A stretch of DNA of 6,824 bases, from assembly GCA_964587165.1 (NCBI GenBank), contig CAZPKH010000062.1, forward strand, positions 1 to 6,824, in the 5' to 3' direction. The translations under genes were made by a program, and so were the position numbers. The notes beneath the pieces are model-generated. The model did no database searches. It worked only from the letters and a program-made list of their open reading frames with translations, and had not been told where the DNA came from. The DNA is from CAZPKH01 sp964587165. GTDB taxonomy: Bacteria; Bacteroidota; Bacteroidia; Bacteroidales; Muribaculaceae. Positions 1-5,949 of the stretch are shown in pieces (positions within the stretch are counted from its first letter, which is position 1; each line of letters opens with the position of its first letter).

Positions 1-249
1 CACCACATCAAAGTTGATTGGGAAACTCATCAAATTTTTATGAAATACCGAGACACGCCCCCCGGCCGATGGCGGGCCTCAGCCTCGCAAGAGGATGGGT
101 CGCACGGCGCAAGCCCCGGCCCCGGAGGATTACAAAGATCGGGTGTGGCACTCAAATCCTGTCATTCGGAGTTTCATCGCATCCTTTGATGTGGCTTTAT
201 CACAGAGGCTGATTCTTTCCTGCCGGAGGAGTCGGCCTCTGTCTTTTTT
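1..249 (+). ncRNA. Candidate structured small RNA (rod-shaped, possibly 6S-like)
   Basis: No convincing protein gene lies here, but the sequence folds into a long rod. Positions 3-13 pair perfectly over 11 bp with 184-194. Inside this, 40-45 (ATGAAA) pair with 172-177 (TTTCAT), 48-51 (CCGA) with 166-169, and 54-60 with 141-147 (one G-U). A GC-rich inner arm joins 62-73 to 113-125 with bulges, and the tip is a CCTC-GCAA-GAGG hairpin with a GNRA-type loop (83-94). The right-hand strand carries large unpaired segments at 126-140 and 148-164. An intrinsic terminator begins 8 nt after the closing stem, and its U-tract fixes the + strand. Closing stem, internal bubble and apical arm at about 190 nt resemble 6S RNA, or the Bacteroidales-1 RNA motif; that identity is inference from shape only. 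The 5' end and promoter probably lie left of the window. A structured RNA is fairly likely; the family name is uncertain. Confidence 0.55.
203..249 (+). terminator. Intrinsic terminator of the small RNA
   Basis: Positions 203-215 (CAGAGGCTGATTC) pair with 229-241 (GAGTCGGCCTCTG), forming a 13-bp stem with two G-U pairs. It is extended by TCC (218-220) with GGA (225-227) around a TGCC loop. The stem is followed by TC and then six T (244-249). This is a textbook Rho-independent terminator on the + strand. It separates the RNA unit on the left from the etf operon. Confidence 0.85.
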
Positions 250-315
250 AGTGTGTTTATTGGAGGGAGGATGCACTCAGGGTGATGGCTGTATTGATTC
301 CAAAAGTGCCAATGG

Positions 316-333
316 TTGTGACGTATGTCGCAA
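316..333. promoter_or_regulatory. Possible CRP/FNR-family operator upstream of the etf promoter
   Basis: TTGTGAC-GTAT-GTCGCAA is an 18-bp inverted repeat with 6 of 7 matching positions per arm. Its core, TGTGA-N6-TCGCA, differs at one base from the classic CRP pattern TGTGA-N6-TCACA. The centre (about 324.5) lies about 60 bp upstream of the start site expected from the promoter at 347-378, the usual class I activator position. Bacteroidota carry many CRP/FNR-type regulators, but which one might bind here cannot be told from this window. Match and spacing are seen; function is inferred. Confidence 0.4.
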
Positions 334-346
334 AATATGCCGAATA

Positions 347-378
347 TTTGTGCAATAAACTGATTTTATATAATTTTG
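347..378 (+). promoter_or_regulatory. Bacteroidota-type promoter for etfB-etfA-acd
   Basis: TTTG at 347-350, a 20-bp spacer, then TAATTTTG at 371-378, which matches the Bacteroidota -7 consensus TAnnTTTG exactly. Transcription would start near 384-386, leaving a 5' UTR of about 75 nt before etfB. An AAATAT-gccga-ATATTT inverted repeat (333-349) overlaps the -33 element. The rest of 250-346 shows nothing else recognised apart from the operator-like site. Confidence 0.65.
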
Positions 379-385
379 CGCAGAT

Positions 386-419
386 TATGCGATGGCGTGC
401 ACAGTCTTGTCGCCGCATA
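386..419 (+). promoter_or_regulatory. Hairpin at the start of the etf 5' UTR
   Basis: TATGC (386-390) pairs with GCATA (415-419), and GGCG (394-397) with CGCC (411-414), leaving a GAT bulge on the left arm and a 13-nt loop. It would sit at the very 5' end of the predicted mRNA and might protect it from decay or have a regulatory role. No U-tract follows, so it is not a terminator. The remaining leader to 459 is A/T-rich with no Shine-Dalgarno motif. Confidence 0.3.
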
Positions 420-459
420 CGGATAAACCACAGAAAAATCAATATCAAAATTTTGCAAT

Positions 460-1332
460 ATGAGTCTTAACATCGTTGTGCTCGCAAAGCAGGTGCCCGA
501 CACCCGCAATGTGGGCAAGGATGCAATGAAAGAGGATGGCACAATCAACCGTGCGGCTCTGCCGGCCATCTTCAATCCTGAGGATCTGAATGCTCTTGAG
601 CAGGCGCTCCGCCTGAAGGATGCACACCCGGGGAGCACAGTCACCCTCCTCACAATGGGTCTGCCCCGTGCTGCCGAGATAATCCGCGAGGCAATATACC
701 GCGGTGCTGATACCGGCATTGTGCTCACCGACCGCGCGCTCGGTGGAGCCGACACTCTCGCCACGAGCTATTCGCTGGCTCAGGCAGTGAAAAAAATCGG
801 CAATTACGATATTATCATAGGCGGTCGTCAGGCTATCGACGGTGATACTGCTCAGGTGGGTCCGCAGATAGCCGAGAAGCTCGGTCTGCCGCAGGTCACT
901 TACGCCGAGGAGATCATCGAAGTGAAGGATGGCAAAGCTACCGTGAAGCGTCGTCTTGAGAACGGCGTTGAGACTGTACGCACTCCCCTTCCGGCAGTTG
1001 TGACTGTCAACGGTTCGGCTCCCGCCTGCCGTCCGCGCAACGCCGTGCGCGTGCAGAAATACAAATATGCCGCCTCCCCTTCGGAGAAAGCTGCTCTTGC
1101 CCCGGAAATACAGGAGCTTCTTGAGAAGCGTCCGTACCTCAACCTTCAGGAGTGGGGTGCCGCATTCGTCGAGGCTGATCCGGCGCAGATCGGCATGGCC
1201 GGCTCGCCCACCAAGGTGAAAGCTGTAGAGAATGTCGTATTTGTGGCCAAGGATGCCCGCCGCATGGACGACTCCGACGAGCAGATCGAAGGTCTCGTGA
1301 AAGAACTTATCGCCAACCATACTATCGGATAA
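460..1332 (+). CDS. etfB: Electron transfer flavoprotein subunit beta
   Basis: This 290-residue protein is the beta subunit of the cytoplasmic ETF heterodimer, which binds AMP or a second FAD and carries electrons for acyl-CoA dehydrogenases. An N-terminal KQVPDT motif (10-15) and GRQAIDGDTAQVGPQ (122-136) form the nucleotide-binding region. The ETF-beta family signature spans about 162-182 (starting VKRR and ending PAVVT), and its conserved Arg (R174 in ETVRTPLP) is kept. GMAGSPT near the C-terminus contacts the partner. These motifs resemble the EtfB of electron-bifurcating complexes, such as the Acidaminococcus Bcd-EtfAB system, more than mitochondrial ETF-beta; this comparison is from memory. 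The ATG at 460 places KQVPDT at the usual distance from the N-terminus and follows an A/T-rich leader. It is the first gene of the operon; etfA begins 8 nt after its stop. Family assignment is firm, bifurcation inferred. Confidence 0.96.
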   Translation: MSLNIVVLAKQVPDTRNVGKDAMKEDGTINRAALPAIFNPEDLNALEQALRLKDAHPGSTVTLLTMGLPRAAEIIREAIYRGADTGIVLTDRALGGADTLATSYSLAQAVKKIGNYDIIIGGRQAIDGDTAQVGPQIAEKLGLPQVTYAEEIIEVKDGKATVKRRLENGVETVRTPLPAVVTVNGSAPACRPRNAVRVQKYKYAASPSEKAALAPEIQELLEKRPYLNLQEWGAAFVEADPAQIGMAGSPTKVKAVENVVFVAKDARRMDDSDEQIEGLVKELIANHTIG

Positions 1333-1340
1333 TTTACACC

Positions 1341-2369
1341 ATGGCAGACAAAAACAACCTTATAGTATATTGTGAGTATGAGGATGGGCGCATAGCCGAC
1401 GTAAGCCTCGAGCTGCTCACTAAAGGCCGTGTGCTGGCCACCAAACTTGGAGTGAAACTGGAAGCCGTGGTGATAGGCGACAAACTCGAAGGTATCGAGT
1501 CGCAGCTCTTCCCCTACGGTGTCGACACTGTATATAAACTGCAGGACGACCGCCTCTACCCCTACATCTCCGCCCCCCATGCTTCGGCGCTGATCAACCT
1601 CTTCCGCGAGATCACTCCGCAGGTTGCTCTGATGGGCGCTACATGTATAGGTCGCGACTTGGGTCCGCGTGTATCGTCGTGCCTCCACAGCGGTCTTACC
1701 GCCGACTGTACCTCGCTCGAGATCGGCGACCACAAGGATCCCAAAACCGGTAAGGAGTATACCAATCTGCTTTACCAGATCCGCCCTGCATTCGGCGGCA
1801 ACATCGTGGCTACAATCGTCAACCCCGAGTGCCGTCCGCAGATGGCTACCGTGCGCGAAGGTGTGATGAAAAAGGAGATCTTCGATCCTCAGTACAAAGG
1901 CGAAGTGGTCGACCTTGATCCCTCGAAATATGTGTCCGACGAAGATTTCGCCGTCGAAATTATCGACCGCCACATCGAGAAATCTAAAGTAAATATCAAA
2001 AACTCCCCCATCATCGTATGCGGCGGTTACGGCATGGGCTCGAAAGAGAATTTCGACATGCTCTTCAAGCTCGCCGATGTGCTCGGTGCTGAAGTAGGTG
2101 CATCGCGCGCTGCTGTCGATGCGGGCTTCTGCGAGCACGACCGTCAGATCGGTCAGACCGGTGTGACTGTTCGTCCGAAGCTCTATATCGCATGCGGTGT
2201 GTCGGGCCAGATACAGCATATCGCCGGTATGCAGGAGAGCGCTATCATCATTTCGGTAAACAACGACCCCAATGCGCCGATCAACTCAATAGCCGACTAT
2301 GTGATAACCGGCAACGTGGAGGATGTAGTGCCCAAACTTATCAAATACTATAAAAAGAACTCCAAGTGA
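1341..2369 (+). CDS. etfA: Electron transfer flavoprotein subunit alpha
   Basis: This 342-residue protein is the FAD-binding alpha subunit that pairs with EtfB. The N-terminal Rossmann-like domain (about 1-210) includes GRDLGPR (104-110), SGLTADCTSLEI (117-128) and RPAFGGN (148-154). The C-terminal FAD domain begins around 222 with GGYGMGSKENF (228-238), followed by GASRAAVDAGF (253-263), the QTG loop (272-274) and the family signature at 281-307, including GQIQHIAG. Two departures from the usual pattern are visible: Y230 replaces the near-universal Arg of GGRG, which contacts the FAD isoalloxazine side in characterised ETFs, and S305 replaces Ala in the signature. The reading frame is intact and of normal length, so this looks like a working variant, not a decayed gene. 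The gene sits between etfB and the dehydrogenase, with 35 nt to the latter and no terminator between. Confidence 0.96.
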   Translation: MADKNNLIVYCEYEDGRIADVSLELLTKGRVLATKLGVKLEAVVIGDKLEGIESQLFPYGVDTVYKLQDDRLYPYISAPHASALINLFREITPQVALMGATCIGRDLGPRVSSCLHSGLTADCTSLEIGDHKDPKTGKEYTNLLYQIRPAFGGNIVATIVNPECRPQMATVREGVMKKEIFDPQYKGEVVDLDPSKYVSDEDFAVEIIDRHIEKSKVNIKNSPIIVCGGYGMGSKENFDMLFKLADVLGAEVGASRAAVDAGFCEHDRQIGQTGVTVRPKLYIACGVSGQIQHIAGMQESAIIISVNNDPNAPINSIADYVITGNVEDVVPKLIKYYKKNSK

Positions 2370-2404
2370 TACCGCGGAGCGAAATTCAATAAAGATACTT
2401 AACA

Positions 2405-4108
2405 ATGGCTAACTTCTATACAGACAATCCCGACCTCAAGCACCATCTCAACCACCCGATGATGCAGAAGATTGTCGAACTCAAAGAGCGTAATTTCGCC
2501 GACGCCGAGAAATTTGACTATGCACCTCTCAACTTCGCCGATGCCATGGATTCGTACGACCGTGTGCTCGAAATCGTAGGCGAAATATGCGGCGAGACGA
2601 TAGCTGCCAATGCAGAGTCGGTGGATCACGAAGGCCCCAAGGTGGTCGACGGTCGTGTAATCTATGCTACCGGCACTCAGGAGAACCTCGATCTGTGCCG
2701 CAAAGCCGGCCTTATGGGCATGGCTATGCCCCGCCGCTTCGGTGGTCTCAACTTCCCTATTACTCCCTATATCATGGCTGCCGACATCGTGAGCCGTGCC
2801 GATACAGGTTTTGAGAACCTCTGGGGACTGCAGGACTGCGCCGAGACGATCTATGAATTTGCTGACGAGGACCAGAAGAAGCGCTTCATAAGCCGTGTAT
2901 GCCAGGGTGAGACCATGTCGATGGACCTCACTGAGCCCGATGCCGGTTCTGACCTGCAGAGCGTTATGCTCAAAGCTACCGAGCAGCCCGACGGCACATG
3001 GCGTCTCAACGGTGTGAAGCGATTCATCACCAACGGCGACTCCGACATACATCTGGTGCTTGCCCGCTCCGAGGAAGGTACCCGCGACGGCCGTGGCCTG
3101 TCGATGTTTATCTACGACAAGCGCAACGGTGGTGTGACTGTACGCCGCATCGAGAACAAGATGGGTATCAAGGGCTCACCTACCTGCGAGCTCGTGTTCA
3201 AGGATGCTCCCGCCGAACTTTGCGGACAGCGTCAGCTCGGTCTTATAAAATATGTGATGGCGCTGATGAACGGCGCTCGTCTCGGCATCGCCGCTCAGTC
3301 GGTCGGCGTAAGCGAGCTTGCTTACCGCGAGGCTCTCAGCTATGCACGCGACCGCCGTCAGTTCGGCCACGCCATCATCGATTTCCCGGCTGTCGCCGAG
3401 ATGCTTTCGGTGATGAAAGCCAAACTCGATGCAAGCCGCTCGCTCCTCTACGAGTGCGCACGCTATGTCGATCTGTACAAGATCTACGAGGATATCGCAA
3501 AAGAGCGCAAGCTCACCCCCGAGGAGCGCAAGGAGGCTAAGGCTTACTCCAAGATTGCCGACGCTCTCACTCCCCTTGCCAAAGGTATGGGATCGGAGTA
3601 TTGCAACCAGAATGCTTACGACTGTATCCAGATACATGGCGGCTCGGGCTTCATGAAAGATTACACCTGTGAGCGCATATACCGCGATGCACGTATCACT
3701 TCGATATATGAGGGTACTACACAGCTTCAGGTAGTGGCAGCTATCCGATATGTCACCACCGGTGCATATCTTAACCTGATACGCCAGTATGAGGCTGAGG
3801 AGGTGAAGCCCGAACTTCAGCATATCAAGGATCAGCTCGTCGCCCTCACTGCTAAATATGAAGCAGCCGTAGAAGCGGTCAATGGTGCCGACGACAAGAC
3901 CTATATTGACTTCATGGCTCGCCGTCTGGTCGAGATGGCTGCCGACATCATCATGGCCTACCTGCTGCTTGCCGATGCAAACCGCACGGAGAGCTTCACG
4001 AAGTCGTGCGAGGTTTACACCCGCATGATTGCAGCCGAGGTGACAAAACACTCGGAGTTCATCAGCAACTTCAATGTTGCCGATCTGGCTCTCTATCGCG
4101 CTGAGTGA
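2405..4108 (+). CDS. Acyl-CoA dehydrogenase, long form with C-terminal extension
   Basis: This FAD-dependent enzyme of 567 residues should oxidise acyl-CoA to trans-2-enoyl-CoA, or run in reverse as an enoyl-CoA reductase, with EtfAB as electron partner. The N-terminal helical domain covers about 45-165, the middle beta domain carries DLTEPDAGSD (174-183), and the C-terminal helical domain holds YARDRRQFG (313-321) and the second family signature, starting QIHGGSGF (409) and ending at D428. The likely catalytic base is E436 in IYEGT, as in medium-chain and butyryl-CoA dehydrogenases; the isovaleryl-type alternative Glu is absent near 291-296. The protein is about 180 residues longer than classical 380-residue enzymes: a charged helical insert (about 357-383), an N-terminal extension and a C-terminal helical extension (about 455-567), resembling those of long Bacteroidales and FadE-like members. 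Chain-length specificity cannot be read. It is last in the etf operon, followed by a terminator. Confidence 0.93.
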   Translation: MANFYTDNPDLKHHLNHPMMQKIVELKERNFADAEKFDYAPLNFADAMDSYDRVLEIVGEICGETIAANAESVDHEGPKVVDGRVIYATGTQENLDLCRKAGLMGMAMPRRFGGLNFPITPYIMAADIVSRADTGFENLWGLQDCAETIYEFADEDQKKRFISRVCQGETMSMDLTEPDAGSDLQSVMLKATEQPDGTWRLNGVKRFITNGDSDIHLVLARSEEGTRDGRGLSMFIYDKRNGGVTVRRIENKMGIKGSPTCELVFKDAPAELCGQRQLGLIKYVMALMNGARLGIAAQSVGVSELAYREALSYARDRRQFGHAIIDFPAVAEMLSVMKAKLDASRSLLYECARYVDLYKIYEDIAKERKLTPEERKEAKAYSKIADALTPLAKGMGSEYCNQNAYDCIQIHGGSGFMKDYTCERIYRDARITSIYEGTTQLQVVAAIRYVTTGAYLNLIRQYEAEEVKPELQHIKDQLVALTAKYEAAVEAVNGADDKTYIDFMARRLVEMAADIIMAYLLLADANRTESFTKSCEVYTRMIAAEVTKHSEFISNFNVADLALYRAE

Positions 4109-4134
4109 CATCGGTAGCACCCCCGTTAAAAATT

Positions 4135-4175
4135 CCCTCCGCCGGGCAATATTCGCCGGCGGAGGGCGTTTTTTT
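4135..4175 (+). terminator. Strong intrinsic terminator of the etf-acd operon
   Basis: CCCTCCGCCGG (4135-4145) pairs perfectly over 11 bp with CCGGCGGAGGG (4156-4166) around a 10-nt loop, followed by CG and seven T (4169-4175). On the opposite strand the same stem is followed by AATTTTT, so it could stop transcription both ways. It begins 26 nt after the dehydrogenase stop and ends 4 nt before the porT start codon. Confidence 0.88.
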
Positions 4176-4179
4176 ATTG

Positions 4180-4905
4180 ATGAAACTTTTGCACCGAGTT
4201 CTTTTGATTGCCATAGCAGCCGTATCGCTACTGCCGATGCAGCTGCAGGCGCGCCGTCTCAACGACAAGGTGCTCAACAAACCGTATGCCGACAATCGCC
4301 GTTGGCATTTGGGGTTCTCGGTCGGTTTGCACCTGGAAGATATACGCTTCAGCCACAATGGGTTTGTGACCGAGCAGGGGCAGACATGGTTTATGGAGCA
4401 GCCGGGGTATTCGCCGGGGTTCTGCGTCAACGGTCTGTTCGATCTGCGGCTCAACAACTACTTCAACCTGCGTTTCACTCCCGGCCTTTATTTCGGCAAC
4501 CGAGAGATAAAGATGCTCGACACCACACTTGGCGAAGAGGCATCGCAAAACATCAAGTCGACATACGTCGTGCTTCCGGTCGATCTCAAATTCTCGTCCG
4601 TACGCTATCATAACGCGCGCCCTTACCTCACGGCCGGTGTCATGCCGTCGATTGATGTCGGTAAAAAGACATCCGACTATCTCAAGCTAAAGTCATTCGA
4701 CACCTATCTGACCTTCGGCTTCGGTTGCGATTTCTACCTCCCCTACTTCAAGTTTATCCCGGAAGTGAAGTTCTGCCTCGGACTCGGCGATATACTTCAG
4801 AAAGATCGTCCGGATCTTGAGGAGGAGCCTCTGAAATACAACATCACGCGCTCTCTCAAGCGCGCCACATCAAAAATGATCGTTTTCACATTCTACTTCG
4901 AATGA
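4180..4905 (+). CDS. porT: Type IX secretion outer-membrane protein PorT
   Basis: This 241-residue protein belongs to the PorT group of outer-membrane beta-barrels (OMP_b-brl_2 type), needed for type IX secretion of proteins with a C-terminal sorting domain. An N-terminal signal peptide is clear: KLLHR, a hydrophobic stretch (7-20) and a likely cut after LQA at residue 24. Alternating hydrophobic strands follow. PorT-like motifs are RFTPGLYFG (98-106), a STYVVLPVDLKF segment (127-138), HNARPYL (144-150) and DFYLPYFKFIPEVKF (184-198). The chain ends in alternating aromatics, IVFTFYFE, as expected for a barrel-assembly signal. The frame is open back to a GTG at 4105, but that start would place 25 residues translated through the terminator hairpin in front of the signal peptide, so ATG 4180 is preferred. 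No Shine-Dalgarno is seen. The stop overlaps porP by ATGA, pointing to coupled translation. Function is from family resemblance. Confidence 0.85.
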   Translation: MKLLHRVLLIAIAAVSLLPMQLQARRLNDKVLNKPYADNRRWHLGFSVGLHLEDIRFSHNGFVTEQGQTWFMEQPGYSPGFCVNGLFDLRLNNYFNLRFTPGLYFGNREIKMLDTTLGEEASQNIKSTYVVLPVDLKFSSVRYHNARPYLTAGVMPSIDVGKKTSDYLKLKSFDTYLTFGFGCDFYLPYFKFIPEVKFCLGLGDILQKDRPDLEEEPLKYNITRSLKRATSKMIVFTFYFE

Positions 4906-5933
4906 TTCTCAAAGTCATACGCCATATACGGATATGCGTCGTCGCCGTTGCGACGCTGGCAGCACTGGCTCTGTCGCCGGCGGCCTCAGCTCAGACCGAT
5001 GCTCTTTTCTCGCACTACTTCGAGCTTCCGGCATATTACAACCCGGCAGCCATAGGTACTACCGACCTGATGCAGATTCGTGCCATCGGGCGTATGCAGT
5101 GGGTCGGTATCGACAATGCTCCCACGACATTTGCCGGTACGGCCAACATGCCTTTGAAGCTGTTCAACAAGAAATTTGGCGTGGGTCTGATGCTTCAGCA
5201 GGAGAGCGCCGGTCTGTACAGCAACCTAACCCTCGGCGCACAGCTCGGCTATAAATTCAAACTTCTCAAAGGCGAGCTTACGGCGGCTCTGCAGTTCGGT
5301 CTTATCGACGAAGGGTTCAAAGGCTCGGAAGTATTCCTGCCCGACAACGACGACTATCATCAGGGTACGGATCAGGCTATCCCGACAACCGACTTACACG
5401 GCACACAGCTCGATCTCGGAGTCGGCGTTTACTATACTCATCCCAAATTCTGGGCCGGACTCTCATGCACCCATGTCACCTCACCCACAATTAAAATGCA
5501 GGGCGAAGGCGATACTTCGGCGGCTTCAGGAACCGATAGCGAAGGAAATGCTGTTAAAAATTTCGAATTTACAGCCGACCGTACCCTCTATTTCATGGCC
5601 GGCAGCAATATTCCTATAAAAAACACGTTATTTGAAGTGATACCGTCGGTGATTGTGATGTCAAATTTCACCTTTACAACGGGAGAGCTTACAGCTCGCA
5701 TCCGATACAATAAATTCCTGTATGCCGGTGTGGGCTACAGATACGACGACGCTGTGACGGCACTTGTCGGAGCAGAATTTAAAGGGTTCTATCTGGGCTA
5801 CAGTTACGATTACGCCACCACGGCAATAGCCAAAGCCTCAAGCGGCAGCCACGAGATCGTGCTCGGCTACAAGATGAAATTTGACTTCTCCGAGAAGAAC
5901 AAGAATCGACACAAGAACATCCGCATAATGTAA
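4902..5933 (+). CDS. porP: Type IX secretion membrane protein, PorP/SprF family
   Basis: This 343-residue protein belongs to the PorP/SprF family of outer-membrane barrels. PorP of Porphyromonas works with the PorK-PorN ring; SprF-type relatives help attach particular secreted substrates. The signal peptide spans 1-30, with a likely cut in PAASA|QTD. The family's N-terminal pattern follows: ALFSHYFELPAYYNPAAIG (34-52), corresponding to the usual QYxFNxxxxNPAxxG. Repeated beta strands include KFGVGLMLQQE (91-101), YSNLTLGAQLGYKF (106-119) and YLGYSYDYA (297-305). The C-terminus (HEIVLGYKM, then a basic tail NRHKNIRIM) is also typical. The less conserved stretch around 200-218, rich in Gly, Ser and Asp, is probably an extracellular loop. 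Its ATG overlaps the porT stop by 4 nt, and porK starts 16 nt after its stop. That position directly before porK favours true PorP over a substrate-specific SprF paralogue. Confidence 0.9.
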   Translation: MILKVIRHIRICVVAVATLAALALSPAASAQTDALFSHYFELPAYYNPAAIGTTDLMQIRAIGRMQWVGIDNAPTTFAGTANMPLKLFNKKFGVGLMLQQESAGLYSNLTLGAQLGYKFKLLKGELTAALQFGLIDEGFKGSEVFLPDNDDYHQGTDQAIPTTDLHGTQLDLGVGVYYTHPKFWAGLSCTHVTSPTIKMQGEGDTSAASGTDSEGNAVKNFEFTADRTLYFMAGSNIPIKNTLFEVIPSVIVMSNFTFTTGELTARIRYNKFLYAGVGYRYDDAVTALVGAEFKGFYLGYSYDYATTAIAKASSGSHEIVLGYKMKFDFSEKNKNRHKNIRIM

Positions 5934-5949
5934 AAATACAACGACGATC

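Noticed and set aside
146..172. A tRNA T-arm-like stretch (CTCAAATCC) that might mark a tRNA or tmRNA end.
   Set aside because: No matching acceptor stem, anticodon arm or CCA end is found; the bases fit better as the unpaired side of the rod-shaped RNA.
95..358. Open + frame of 87 codons across the left region, and a shorter one at 18-212.
   Set aside because: It runs through the paired RNA arms and the terminator hairpin and into the promoter region; the translation has no recognisable motif or composition of a real protein.
282..470. Small + frame of 62 codons upstream of etfB.
   Set aside because: It covers the operator-like site, promoter and 5' UTR hairpin and overlaps the etfB start; no supporting features.
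445..1320. Long antisense frame (291 codons) opposite etfB.
   Set aside because: It mirrors the codon bias of a clearly identified gene, which often keeps the opposite frame open; its translation is not protein-like.
1146..2219. Long antisense frame (357 codons) opposite etfB/etfA.
   Set aside because: Same shadow effect over conserved coding sequence; no promoter or motif of its own.
3176..4120. Antisense frame (314 codons) opposite the dehydrogenase.
   Set aside because: Shadow of a conserved gene on the + strand; no independent support.
4105..4179. Upstream GTG start extending the porT frame by 25 codons.
   Set aside because: It would translate through the terminator hairpin and push the signal peptide away from the N-terminus; ATG 4180 gives a normal signal peptide.
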